A DNA stretch of 64,000 nucleotides from Bacteroides sp. OM05-12 (GTDB lineage Bacteria > Bacteroidota > Bacteroidia > Bacteroidales > Bacteroidaceae): contig NZ_QSUN01000006.1 of the NCBI RefSeq assembly GCF_003438995.1, positions 62,001 to 126,000 of the forward strand. Direction: 5' to 3'. Position 1 is the stretch's first letter; every line of letters starts with the position of its first letter. A program made the translations under genes and the position numbers. Under the pieces are notes generated by a model. That model saw only the letters and a program-made list of their open reading frames with translations, made no database searches and was not told the DNA's origin. Below, piece by piece: positions 27,271 to 36,800 of this stretch.

Positions 27271-27576
27271 TTACCTCTTGGCTCGGAGATATGCTTTCCG
27301 ACTACTTTTCATCAGTTCCAAAGCGAGGTCGGCATCAATAACTATTTTCCGTCCGACCTGCGATATAGCTTTGTCAATGCAACCTTCCTGCTTTATTCGG
27401 TTGGCGGTTGCTATGGAGCAATGAAGTAGCTCTGCAAGCCCTTTCAACCCGTAAACACGATGTTTTACATTCTCTGTTCTTTCAGGCTGAATGGGATTCT
27501 GATTGGAAATAATTGGTTGTAAGATGTCAAGAAGTTCTTGAACCGTAAGTGCCCCCACGGGCTTGTTAATGTCCAT
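27271..27576 (-). CDS. DUF3853 family HTH protein (probable excisionase/regulator)
   Basis: This 101-residue protein has 'VYGLKGLAELLHCSIATANRIKQEGCIDKAISQVGRKIVIDADLALELMK', a MerR/excisionase-type helix-turn-helix as in the DUF3853 family found beside integrases on Bacteroidetes mobile elements. The N-terminal 'GALTVQELLDILQP' helix is also typical. A role as recombination directionality factor or as regulator of the replication gene is inferred from position, 230 bp downstream of the integrase gene and from its own promoter at 27746-27777. Confidence 0.78.
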   Translation of the reverse strand: MDINKPVGALTVQELLDILQPIISNQNPIQPERTENVKHRVYGLKGLAELLHCSIATANRIKQEGCIDKAISQVGRKIVIDADLALELMKSSRKAYLRAKR

Positions 27577-27745
27577 TATTTAACATTTAATAAATTTACG
27601 TTCATCTCTGCACCGCATTTACAACTATAGAAGAGTATGGTGCAGTCCTTCTGTATAATCTGTCTTAGTAGACCTATGATGCGAACATGGCTCTATAAAA
27701 AAGCCCTGATTTTACACGGTCACAATACCTTTCATTTTCTGAATG

Positions 27746-27777
27746 CAAAGATAAAATAGAATCGATTAAGAGCCAAA
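27746..27777 (-). promoter_or_regulatory. Promoter of the DUF3853 gene
   Basis: On the minus strand TTTG (complement of 27774-27777), a 20-bp spacer and TATCTTTG (complement of 27746-27753) match the Bacteroidetes consensus. The leader is about 160 nt, so the gene can be expressed separately from the integrase. Confidence 0.65.
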
Positions 27778-27806
27778 TAATAGGCAGGAATATTCACTAT
27801 ATTAGA

Positions 27807-29234
27807 TTATATTCCTGCCGACACTTTGTGAGAGCATGAGCTACTATCATTCAGTAAGCTGTTCATAAGACATTCGACTTTTTCTATCGCTTCATTGTCT
27901 GATAGCAATTCCTCCAATGTACTAATTAAACGGCTTTTTACGTCCTCCTTCGGCTTATTCCACCTTTTCATGTAATCAGCCTTAGCCTCCTCTGAAATCT
28001 CTATATATGGCTTCATTGATGCGTAATCACGGTGCCCCGTCCATTTCATCACAACCGCGGGAGGGATTCCCAAAACAAGTGAGCAACAGATAAAGGTGCG
28101 ACGTGCATCATGACAGGAGATAATTTGATAGAACTTGTATTCAACTCTCCTCCGTTCGTTTCCAATATAATACTCATCAACCCACTTCTTTTTTAATTGA
28201 GCCAGTAATGCAGCTTCCTTTAGGTAGTCATTCAGTTTCTGATTTGATAAAGATGGAAACACCCGTTCTCCTTCTTGTTCTGTTTTTTTGTATTTCTTGA
28301 GGATAGACAAAGCACAGTCGTTCAAAGCTATTTGTAGTCGGTCATCTGTCTTTTCCGTTACGATATTCATATTCTTCCCTTCTATATCGCTCCAGCGGAG
28401 TGATGTCAAGTCACTGTAACGTAATGATGTAAACGCCATGAAGCAGAATAAATCCCTTGCCAGTTCCAAGTTCTTCTTGTTTCTCGGATATTGAAAATCA
28501 TAGAATTGCATCAACTCCTTCCAAGTCAAGAAGGAAACGGAGGTCGGAATTTCTTTGAGACAAGTATTGAATTTCAAGGTTTCCTGATGAATCAGTAGTC
28601 CGTTCTCGTCAGCCCACCGCAGAAACCATTCTAAAAAATCAAAGTACTTATTAATAGTCGTATTGCGGTATTTATGTTGTAATTTTCCGTTTTTATCTTC
28701 CGTACGATATTCAACAAACCAATCTCGGAGAGCCAGCAGTTTGTTTTCTGTAAGGTTCTGAAATGAGAGGTCAGGAGAAAACCTTCGCAAAATGTTTTTT
28801 AAGGAGATGAATTTCTTTGTCACATTCGGCACCCAGTTCTTTTGCTTCTTTTGAGCTTCTATGTATTCATCCCATACCGTAAAGAAGCTTTTGTTTTCTA
28901 CTAATACCTTGACTTTTCCAAGCCTTTCATTAACCATTAGTTTGACTTCCTCCTTTGTCGGTATATGCTGGATGCCTTCATAATATTTGAAAACATCCTC
29001 TATTGCATTTTTATAGCTTCCAATAGCACGGCTTATCTCTGATGCGGTCGCTTTATGCTTCCCTACCGTATGGGTGGTATTTCTTAACGGTATTTGATTT
29101 GCTTTGTCCCATTTTACTTCGTCACCATAGTAACCAATATAGAAGTCTATCTCACCTTGCATCCACTTAACACGGCAAATAATTTGCTTGTTACGGGCTT
29201 TAATGAAAACCCGTAGATTCTTTTTAATGTTCAT
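27807..29234 (-). CDS. Tyrosine recombinase / integrase of the tRNA-Lys element
   Basis: Full-length (475 residues from this start) Bacteroidetes-type integrase. It has an N-terminal arm-binding region, a SAM-like core-binding domain (about 100-215, 'FFTVWDEYIEAQKKQKNW') and a C-terminal catalytic domain. The domain has Arg in 'FTSLRYSDLTSLRWSDI', the HxxR box 'CHDARRTFICCSL', and 'TGHRDYASMKPYIEI' with His and the nucleophile Tyr. It should recombine the 15-bp att core with the element circle. The frame opens at 29261, but the ATG at 29234 gives the usual 'MNIKKNLRVFIKAR' N-terminus. The TTACCCCTCT inverted pair lies just upstream, which could allow autoregulation. Confidence 0.93.
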   Translation of the reverse strand: MNIKKNLRVFIKARNKQIICRVKWMQGEIDFYIGYYGDEVKWDKANQIPLRNTTHTVGKHKATASEISRAIGSYKNAIEDVFKYYEGIQHIPTKEEVKLMVNERLGKVKVLVENKSFFTVWDEYIEAQKKQKNWVPNVTKKFISLKNILRRFSPDLSFQNLTENKLLALRDWFVEYRTEDKNGKLQHKYRNTTINKYFDFLEWFLRWADENGLLIHQETLKFNTCLKEIPTSVSFLTWKELMQFYDFQYPRNKKNLELARDLFCFMAFTSLRYSDLTSLRWSDIEGKNMNIVTEKTDDRLQIALNDCALSILKKYKKTEQEGERVFPSLSNQKLNDYLKEAALLAQLKKKWVDEYYIGNERRRVEYKFYQIISCHDARRTFICCSLVLGIPPAVVMKWTGHRDYASMKPYIEISEEAKADYMKRWNKPKEDVKSRLISTLEELLSDNEAIEKVECLMNSLLNDSSSCSHKVSAGI

Positions 29235-29275
29235 GTTTCTATTAAATTTTAAATTAAACAATGGAGCAACAAGAA

Positions 29276-29304
29276 AGAGGGGTAAAAGTTGTTTTTACCC
29301 CTCT
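29276..29304. promoter_or_regulatory. Inverted TTACCCCTCT pair upstream of the integrase (putative arm/autoregulatory site)
   Basis: AGAGGGGTAA (29276-29285) and TTACCCCTCT (29295-29304) form an inverted repeat 42 bp upstream of the integrase start. The same 10-mer is present twice in direct orientation just inside the left end of the element. Confidence 0.55.
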
Positions 29305-29420
29305 TTTTGATGCTATTTATTAAGAATTCGTGAATATGTAATATATGGATATATAATATAATATGCTGATATTGAGTGCTGTTAAGTATTTAATGTCATT
29401 AGTTTAAATATCAGTTCTAC

Positions 29421-29435
29421 TCCCTGAGGGTGTAC
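29421..29435 (+). repeat. Right attachment-site repeat
   Basis: TCCCTGAGGGTGTAC, identical to 22466-22480. The following 38 bp match the native downstream DNA of the second tRNA-Lys with one difference, which shows that the chromosome resumes here. Confidence 0.88.
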
Positions 29436-29447
29436 TTGATAAAGAAT

Positions 29448-29474
29448 AAAAGCCTTGATTTTCAAGGCTTTTTT
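29448..29474 (+). terminator. Displaced native terminator of tRNA-Lys copy 1
   Basis: AAAAGCCTTGA and TCAAGGCTTTT are perfect inverted copies followed by TTCTTTTT. The same hairpin, with one change, follows the second tRNA-Lys (39661-39685, complement). Confidence 0.75.
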
Positions 29475-29643
29475 CTTTTTATATAAGGGAAAAGCTAAAA
29501 TAGGTAAAATAATCAGCCTGATAACTTTATCTCTTAATCGGAATCATTATCTTTACCGCCGAAAAAATTAAAAATACGAATTTAATATTTAATCTCATGG
29601 ACGAAGGCCCGTATAGTTACAGTAAATCACAAGTATTAACCAT

Positions 29644-29688
29644 CTTGTAAGGGCTTTAACAGTATCCTTACAAGAGTAAATTGTAAGG
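29644..29688 (+). promoter_or_regulatory. mgtE leader with three matched segments (candidate switch or operator)
   Basis: CTTGTAAGG (29644-29652), CCTTACAAG (29666-29674) and TTGTAAGG (29681-29688) precede the mgtE ATG at 29691. The middle segment can pair with the first (9 bp, 13-nt loop) or with the third (8 bp, 7-nt loop), the latter burying the initiation region. The two pairings exclude each other. A DNA operator made of the same half-sites is the alternative. Confidence 0.5.
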
Positions 29689-29690
29689 AT

Positions 29691-31076
29691 ATGACAAATG
29701 AAATCAATGTTCGTTTCCAACAACTTCTTAATGAAAAGAACTGGAAACTGCTAAAAGAAGAGCTGAACTGTCTGGAACCTCTTCACATAGCAGATGTTTT
29801 CGATGAGTTATCAAAATCAGATCAGATATTACTATTTCGCCTCTTACCGCGTAAGCTGGCAAAAGAAACGTTTGAATATCTGCCGCAAGACAGACAAAAG
29901 GATATTGTAACAGGTCTTGCCGCTAATGTCGATAAAATTACGAATCTGCTTAATGATTTGGAACCGGATGACAGAACTGCCTTCTTCGAAGAACTTCCGG
30001 GAGAAGTCAGTCAGCGTTTGGTACAATTACTATCAGATGAAGAGCGCGAGATTACTACCCGATTATTGGGTTATCCTAAAGATAGCATCGGCCGTTTGAT
30101 GACACCCGAATACGTGGCAGTAAAATCCTATTTTACGGTACAGCAAGCATTGGATCATATTCGTAAATTCGGACGTGATTCTGAAACATTAGACGTCATC
30201 TACATTGTAGATGAACGCTGGAAACTCATTGATGACATCCGAATCAAAGAGTTGATTTTAGCATCACCATCTCAACAGGTTTCGGAACTGTGTGATAATC
30301 GTTTCGTAGCTTTGAATGCATACGAGGATCAAGAACGTGCCGTGAAAATGTTTCAGGACTATGACAGAATGGTATTGCCTGTGACGGATTTAAGCGGTAC
30401 ACTATTAGGTATTGTTACAGTCGATGATGTGTTGGACGTAGTAGAAGAAGAAAATACGGAAGACTTCCAAAAGTTTGGTGGAACGGAAGGATTGGATTTA
30501 TCTTACACCAAAACATCTTTAGGTGAAATGGTAAAGAAGCGTGCAGGATGGCTCGTCCTTCTCTTTATAGGGGAAATGCTTACGGCTTCTGCCATGGGAT
30601 ATTTTGATGAGGAAATATCCAAAGCGGTAGTGCTTGCTCTTTTTGTCCCGTTAATTATCTCCAGTGGAGGAAATTCCGGTTCACAGGCTGCCAGTTTAAT
30701 TATCCGTTCATTAGCACTTGACGAATTAAGACTGAAGAATTGGTGGTATGTAATGAAAAAAGAGATATTATCCGGACTGCTCTTAGGTACAATACTTGCC
30801 GTGATAGGATTCATTCGCATTCTTATCTGGCAAAAAACAGGAATATACGATTATGGAGAATATTGGTTATGGATAGGAGCCAGTGTTTCCGTTTCGCTTA
30901 TTTTTATTGTATTGTGGGGAACAATATCCGGTTCTATGATTCCTTTTATTCTGAAGCGATGCGGATTAGATCCGGCTACTGCTTCAGCTCCATTTGTTGC
31001 AACCTTAGTGGATGTAACGGGATTAATAATTTACTTCACTGTCGCCGCTTTATTCCTGGGCGGAAAGTTACTTTAA
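29691..31076 (+). CDS. mgtE: Magnesium transporter MgtE
   Basis: This 461-residue protein has the complete MgtE plan. The N-terminal superhelical MgtE_N domain spans residues ~10-130 ('PLHIADVFDELSKSDQILLFRLLPRK', 'FFEELPGEVSQRLVQLL'). Two CBS domains follow (~135-255, including 'IGRLMTPEYVAVK' and 'YDRMVLPVTDLSGTLLGIVTVDDVLDVVEEE'). The C-terminal five-helix channel domain (~275-461) contains 'PLIISSGGNSGSQAASLIIRSLAL', the pore-lining signature. The cytosolic domains sense Mg2+ and close the pore at high concentration. It is monocistronic; the leader carries a candidate alternative-hairpin switch, and a TACGGTC hairpin follows the stop codon after 3 bp. Confidence 0.95.
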   Translation: MTNEINVRFQQLLNEKNWKLLKEELNCLEPLHIADVFDELSKSDQILLFRLLPRKLAKETFEYLPQDRQKDIVTGLAANVDKITNLLNDLEPDDRTAFFEELPGEVSQRLVQLLSDEEREITTRLLGYPKDSIGRLMTPEYVAVKSYFTVQQALDHIRKFGRDSETLDVIYIVDERWKLIDDIRIKELILASPSQQVSELCDNRFVALNAYEDQERAVKMFQDYDRMVLPVTDLSGTLLGIVTVDDVLDVVEEENTEDFQKFGGTEGLDLSYTKTSLGEMVKKRAGWLVLLFIGEMLTASAMGYFDEEISKAVVLALFVPLIISSGGNSGSQAASLIIRSLALDELRLKNWWYVMKKEILSGLLLGTILAVIGFIRILIWQKTGIYDYGEYWLWIGASVSVSLIFIVLWGTISGSMIPFILKRCGLDPATASAPFVATLVDVTGLIIYFTVAALFLGGKLL

Positions 31077-31079
31077 GAA

Positions 31080-31155
31080 CATACGGTCCTTTGTCTGCAA
31101 ACGATAGGAGTTTGTAAACAAAGGACCGTACCTTTAAAATCAATCGACCGTATGT
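31080..31155. repeat. TACGGTC hairpin family, copy 2
   Basis: CATACGGTCCTTTG (31080-31093) pairs with CAAAGGACCGTA (31119-31130), with an inner GCAAAC/GTTTG stem. An additional half-copy CGACCGTATG lies at 31146-31155. The hairpin starts 3 bp after the mgtE stop, so it may act as its 3' end structure. Confidence 0.7.
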
Positions 31156-31236
31156 TCTTTTTAAGGGAACGTTTTCTATGAATATTTCCACTCGATTCAT
31201 TTAAATCAATACTTCATTTAATAAACAAAATAAGTA

Positions 31237-31266
31237 AGGTCTTGTTATTCGTGTAAATAAAGACCT
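31237..31266 (+). promoter_or_regulatory. Leader hairpin before the RND efflux operon
   Basis: AGGTCTT (31237-31243) pairs with AAGACCT (31260-31266), 6 bp before the ATG of the first efflux gene. It could modulate translation initiation; no operator was recognised. Confidence 0.35.
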
Positions 31267-31272
31267 AAGCTT

Positions 31273-32667
31273 ATGAATTTACGAATATGGAGCTTTACGC
31301 TCATTTTATTTCTTTCTTTATCCGCCTTTTCACAGAAGGCGAATAAATATCTGGTACATCCTTTGCCCGTTTCATGGACAGAGGCAGATACAGTATTCCA
31401 GCAAATTCTACCGATAGATGATCATTGGTGGAAGGCGTTTGAAGACCCTATGTTAGACTCACTCATCAGTGTTGCTGTGAAACAGAATTATTCTGTACTT
31501 ACTGCCATAAACCGTATGGATATGGCGAAGGCAAACTTACGGATAGAGAGAGGAAGTTATTACCCTTCATTGGCTTTGTCCGGTGGATGGACCAAACAGC
31601 AAACGAGCGGAAATACAAGTAGCATTCCGCAGGCTAAAGAACATTATTTTAATGCTGCACTCAGTACGAGTTGGGAAGCTGATATTTTCGGAAGCATCCG
31701 TAATCGGGTTAAAGCTCAGAAGGAAACATTTATGGCGTCACAAGAAGAATATAATGCAACAATGGTTTCTTTGTGCGCACAAGTTGCTTCCGGTTATATC
31801 AATCTGAGGCAACTACAGCAGGAACTGGACGTAGTCAAAAAGAACTGTGCTTCTCAAGAAGAGGTGTTAAAGATTACAGAAGTAAGATACAATACGGGAT
31901 TGGTATCTAAATTGGACGTATTGCAGGCTAAATCAGTGTATTATAGCACTAAAGCCTCTATTCCGACTATCGAAGCAGGTATCATTCAATATATAAACTC
32001 ATTGGCTGTACTTTTAGGTGTTTATCCTGCCGATCTTCGTCCTTCATTAGAAAAGATAGGGCCTTTACCTGATTATATGGAGTTGGTGAGCGTTGGAATT
32101 CCGGCAAACTTACTTCGTCGCCGTCCGGATGTGCGCGGAGCCGAAAGAACGGTCAATGCACAAGCCGCTCTGTTGGGAGCATCCAAATCTGATTGGCTTC
32201 CTCAATTCTTCTTGAAAGGTTCTGTGGGATATGCATCCAAGGATATGAAAAACTTTGCGGAAAAGAAAAGTCTGACTTATGAAATCGCTCCTTCATTTAC
32301 CTGGACTTTATTTAACGGCACAAAGCTGGTTAATGCAACAAAACTTGCCCGTGCACAATTGGATGAAGCTATCAATCAATACAATCAAACCGTGCTGACG
32401 GCTGTACAAGAGGTGGATAATGCAATGAGTACCTACCAAAACTCCATCAAACAAATTGTAGCTTTACGGGAAGTTCTTAATCAGGGACAGCAAACGCTGA
32501 AACTCTCTTTAGAACTTTATAAGCAAGGACTGACCCCTTTTCAAAATGTGCTGGATGCACAACGTTCGCTTCTTTCCTATGAGAACTCGTTAGTGGAAGC
32601 CAAAGGTAATTCTTTACTTTGTCTGATACAAATGTATCAGGCACTTGGAGGAGGATGGCAAGAATAA
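31273..32667 (+). CDS. Outer-membrane efflux factor (NodT/OprM-type TolC family) of an RND pump
   Basis: This 464-residue protein has a signal peptide (residues ~1-20, ending 'AFSQK') and two OEP repeats. The 'DHWWKAFEDPMLDSLISVAVKQNYSVLTAINRMDMAKA' opening, 'LRRRPDVRGAERTVNAQAALLGASKSDWLPQ' in the middle and 'YKQGLTPFQNVLDAQRSLLSYENSLVEAKGN' near the end are hallmarks of NodT-family factors. It forms the trimeric channel through the outer membrane. It is first in a three-gene operon, with 27 bp to the adaptor gene. The N-terminal Cys of many OprM lipoproteins is not seen here. Confidence 0.93.
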   Translation: MNLRIWSFTLILFLSLSAFSQKANKYLVHPLPVSWTEADTVFQQILPIDDHWWKAFEDPMLDSLISVAVKQNYSVLTAINRMDMAKANLRIERGSYYPSLALSGGWTKQQTSGNTSSIPQAKEHYFNAALSTSWEADIFGSIRNRVKAQKETFMASQEEYNATMVSLCAQVASGYINLRQLQQELDVVKKNCASQEEVLKITEVRYNTGLVSKLDVLQAKSVYYSTKASIPTIEAGIIQYINSLAVLLGVYPADLRPSLEKIGPLPDYMELVSVGIPANLLRRRPDVRGAERTVNAQAALLGASKSDWLPQFFLKGSVGYASKDMKNFAEKKSLTYEIAPSFTWTLFNGTKLVNATKLARAQLDEAINQYNQTVLTAVQEVDNAMSTYQNSIKQIVALREVLNQGQQTLKLSLELYKQGLTPFQNVLDAQRSLLSYENSLVEAKGNSLLCLIQMYQALGGGWQE

Positions 32668-32694
32668 AAGACTATAAACATAAAAACTTTCTAT

Positions 32695-33813
32695 ATGAAA
32701 CCAATACTATATATAACTATTTCATTGTTTTTCTTACTATCCTGTAAGGGTAAAAAGGAAACAACAGTTGCAATGCCGGTTCCTGAAATCAGTGTAGCTT
32801 ATCCGGAAGTGAGAGATGTTACCCTGACCAAAGATTATCCGGGATATCTTACGGCTGATAAAACCGTAAATCTGGTAGCAAGAGTAAATGGTACACTGCA
32901 ATCCATTAACTTTCAGCCGGGAAATCGTGTTAAACAGGGACAATTACTATTTGTGATAGAGCCTACTTTATACCAAAATGCCGTATCACAGGCTGAAGCA
33001 GAATTAAAAACGAGTCAGGCACAATTGGAATATGCCCGAAACAGTTATGAGCGAATGAAAGAAGCAATCAAAAGCGATGCAGTCAGTAAAATACAATTAG
33101 TGCAGGCAGAATCTTCCGTTGCAGAGGGGGTGGCGGCTGTGGATAATGCTAAAGCCGCATTGAATACGGCACGTACTAATCTGGCTTATTGTTATGTAAG
33201 AGCTCCTTTCGACGGAACGGTTGATCGTTCCCAATATGATGTGGGAAGTTACATCAGCGGTTCTCTTCAACCCGTCACCCTATCCACTATATACAAGGAT
33301 GACAGTATGTATGCTTACTTTAATGTTGCGGATAATCAATGGTTGAGTATGTTATTGGATGAATCCGGTGAAAGTGCCCAACTACCAAGTGAAGTGGAGG
33401 TGAAATTAGGGAAAGACGGCACAAGGATATATACGGGAAAATTGGATTATCTGTCACCCAACGTGAATCTTTCCACCGGGACACTGAATATACGAGCGAA
33501 CTTAGAGAATCCGAAAGGACTTTTAAAGAGCGGGCTTTATGTAAGTATTACATTACCTTACGGAGAACAGAAACAGGCAATTCTTGTATCGGATGCATCT
33601 ATCGGTACAGACCAGTTGGGCAAATTCTTATATGTTGTAAATGATTCCAATATCGTAAAGTATAGACATATATCTACGGGGCAACTGATTAATGACACTC
33701 TTCGGTTGGTAACAAAAGGTCTTATGCCTCAGGAGTGTTATGTAACAAAAGCTTTAATCAAAGTTAGAGATGGAATGGAGATAAAGCCTGTCATTACAAA
33801 TTCTAAACCGTAA
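32695..33813 (+). CDS. RND efflux periplasmic adaptor (membrane fusion lipoprotein)
   Basis: This 372-residue protein has a lipoprotein signal peptide with lipobox 'LLSC' (Cys ~17). It has a lipoyl/barrel-sandwich region starting '[30 protein letters not shown]', a helical hairpin (~85-150, rich in '[23 protein letters not shown]'), the second lipoyl half '[21 protein letters not shown]', a beta-barrel and a membrane-proximal domain. It links the RND pump to the outer-membrane factor. The downstream pump gene starts 5 bp after the stop. Confidence 0.93.
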   Translation: MKPILYITISLFFLLSCKGKKETTVAMPVPEISVAYPEVRDVTLTKDYPGYLTADKTVNLVARVNGTLQSINFQPGNRVKQGQLLFVIEPTLYQNAVSQAEAELKTSQAQLEYARNSYERMKEAIKSDAVSKIQLVQAESSVAEGVAAVDNAKAALNTARTNLAYCYVRAPFDGTVDRSQYDVGSYISGSLQPVTLSTIYKDDSMYAYFNVADNQWLSMLLDESGESAQLPSEVEVKLGKDGTRIYTGKLDYLSPNVNLSTGTLNIRANLENPKGLLKSGLYVSITLPYGEQKQAILVSDASIGTDQLGKFLYVVNDSNIVKYRHISTGQLINDTLRLVTKGLMPQECYVTKALIKVRDGMEIKPVITNSKP

Positions 33814-33818
33814 CCGAT

Positions 33819-36800
33819 ATGTTTTCTAAATTCTTCATCAACCGGCCTATATTCGCCACAGTGCTTGCCTTGCTCTTTGTGGTGGCGGGATTGATTACAT
33901 TAAATATATTACCGATTGCACAATATCCGGAGATAACTCCACCTACCGTGCAAGTTTCAGCTTTTTATCCCGGAGCGAATGCCGAAACCGTGGCACAGAC
34001 AGTGGGTATTCCTATCGAACAGCAGGTAAACGGAGTGGACGGTATGTTGTATATGAGTTCTAATTCATCAAGTTCCGGAGCTTATTCATTGACAATAACG
34101 TTTGCTGTTGGAACAGACATTGATATGGCTACCGTTCAAGTACAAAACAGAGTCAGTGTAGCTCAAATTAATTTACCGGAACCCGTTATTGTACAAGGAG
34201 TAACCGTGCAAAAACAATCTTCCAACATTGTTATGTTTCTTACTATGACCGGAAACGAATCCATGTATGACGGGCTTTATCTGACCAATTACGCTAAATT
34301 AAACTTGGTAGACCAATTAACCAGAGTACCGGGTGTAGGAGCTGTCAATGTGATGGGGGCAGGTAATTACAGTATGCGTATATGGCTTGATCCGGAAGCA
34401 ATGCGTATTCGCAATTTGACACCTCAGCAAGTCTATCAGGCCATTGCTTCTCAAAATATCGAAGTATCTCCGGGGTATGTAGGACAACCAATAGGTAAAG
34501 ATAATGATAATCCTTATCAATATACGCTTTCCGTACAAGGACGTTTATCCTCTCCTGAAGAATTTGGGAATATTATCTTGCGTGTAGAAAATGGCGGGAA
34601 GATGCTTCGCTTAAAGGATATTGCAAAGATTGATTTAGGAAGTGCTTCTTATGGTGTTGTATCCAAGCTGGAGGGTAAACCTACCGCTGCCATTGCTATT
34701 TATCAATTACCGGGTTCCAACTCTCTGGATGTATCAAAAGGAGTAAAACAAAAGATGGAAGAATTATCTGCCAATTTTCCTGTTGGAGTAGGTTATCAGG
34801 TAACGTTGGATACAACAGATGTGGTGGATGCCTCTATTGATGAAGTCTTGGTTACTTTTTTGGAGACTACAGCTTTGGTTGTACTTGTTATCTTTTTATT
34901 CTTGCAGAATTTCCGTGCAGTAATTATCCCGTTCATTACCATTCCTGTTTCTCTGATTGGTACGTTGGCGGTAATGGCGGCAATGGGATTTTCAATTAAT
35001 ACATTGACACTTTTCGGGTTGATACTGGCTATTGCAATAGTCGTGGATGATGCAATAGTCGTTGTCGAAAATGCCACTCGATTACTGGATACAGGAGAAT
35101 ACACTGATCCGAAAGAAGCTGTGGTCAAAGCTATGGGAGAAATTACCGGACCAATTGTCGGTACGGTTCTAGTATTGCTGGCCGTATTTGTTCCAACAAC
35201 TTTAATCAGTGGCATTTCAGGGCAGCTTTACAAACAATTTGCATTGACTATCGCCGCTTCTACCATATTGAGTGGATTTAATTCTTTGACATTAACACCA
35301 GCTCTTTGTGCTTTATTTCTTAAAAAGAATAAACCTTCTAACTTCTTTCTGTTCAAAGGATTTAATAAAGGATATAATAAAGTACAGGAAATCTATGACA
35401 AGACGGTAGGATGGTTATTGAAACGTCCTTTTCCTGCTTTCTTGTCTTACGCCATAATAACGATAATCGCAATATTGCTTTTCATGAAATGGCCTACTAC
35501 CTTTATTCCGGAAGAGGATGACGGATACTTTATCGCAGTTGTACAACTTCCCCCGGCATCTAGTCTGGAACGTACGCAAAACGTAGGTAAACAAGTAGAA
35601 AAGATACTGTCGAGTTATCCGGAAGTTAAAACATATTTGGGGGTAAACGGTTTCTCCATTATGGGAGGAGGTGAATTACCTAATGCTGCAACCTATTTTG
35701 TCGTATTGAAAAACTGGGATGAACGTAAAGGTAAAGAACATACAGCTCAGGCGATAGTCAATCGCTTTAATGAGATGGCCTATGGCATACAAGAGGCACA
35801 AGTATTTGGTATGGTACCACCTGCTATTCCCGGTTTGGGAGCATCCGGAGGTCTGCAACTTCAATTGGAAGACCGGAAAAATCTGGGTTCCACAGAAATG
35901 CAGAGAGCTGTAGAAACGCTTTTGGCTAATTATCGTACTGAGCCTGCCATTGCGGGATTATCTTGTATGTATCAAGCCAATGTTCCACAGTATTTCCTGA
36001 ATATAGACCGTGACAAAGTACAATTTATGGGACTTCAGATAAGCGATGTATTTTCTACATTAAGTTATTATATGGGGGCCGCTTACGTGAATGACTATGT
36101 TCAGTTCGGACATATTTATCAAGTAAAAATAGAGGCGGGAGAACAAGCTCAAAAAGTAATTGACGATGTTTTAGTATTGAGTGTAAGCAATAGTTCCGGT
36201 GAAATGGTTCCTTTTTCATCCTTTACCAAAATAGAAGAGAAATTGGGCATGGATCAAATTAATCGATATAATATGTATTCAACGGCTTCCATCACTTGTA
36301 ATGTGGCACCCGGTAGCAGTTCTAGTGAAGGCATTGCAGCAATGGAATCTTTAATAAAAAAAGAGTTAGGTGATGAATTCGGTTTTGAATGGACTTCTGT
36401 TGCTTATCAAGAGACACAAGCAGGATCTACAACGACCATTATTCTAATAATGGCAATGTTGGTGGCATTTTTGGTATTGGCTGCACAATATGAAAGTTGG
36501 ACAAGCCCGGTCGCTGCCGTTATGGGTATTCCGGTAGCATTATTAGGAGCCCTTATGGGATGCTGGATTATGGGAGTACCGGTCAGTATTTATACCCAAA
36601 TCGGTATTATCTTATTAATTGCTCTTTCTGCTAAAAACGGAATATTAATAGTAGAATTTGCCCGCGATTTTCATGCACAAGGAAATTCTATCCGGGAAGC
36701 AGCCTACGAAGCAGGGCATGTTCGTTTACGTCCTATCCTAATGACCTCTTTCGCTTTTGTACTTGGTGTAATGCCTTTGTTATTCGCAGCAGGAGCCGGA

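Larger units (their letters stand above)
22466..29435. mobile_element. Integrated ~7-kb element in tRNA-Lys with rolling-circle initiator and tyrosine integrase
   Basis: The element is bounded by the 15-bp direct repeat TCCCTGAGGGTGTAC at 22466-22480 (inside tRNA-Lys) and 29421-29435. The DNA beyond the right repeat matches, in inverse orientation, the DNA downstream of the second tRNA-Lys, which fixes the right junction. Contents from left to right: RstA/gene-II-like replication initiator (+), DUF3871 (-), a surface-type lipoprotein (-), a beta-barrel-like protein (-), a 200-nt structured non-coding segment, a DUF3853 HTH protein (-) and a tyrosine recombinase (-). I found no relaxase, type IV secretion, capsid or Zot-type gene. 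It is therefore likely an integrative plasmid or a satellite mobilised by a helper; that is inference. Confidence 0.88.

Noticed and set aside
22466..29435. Complete filamentous prophage
   Set aside because: Despite a gene II-like initiator there is no Zot/pI ATPase, no small hydrophobic coat protein and no pIII-like gene.
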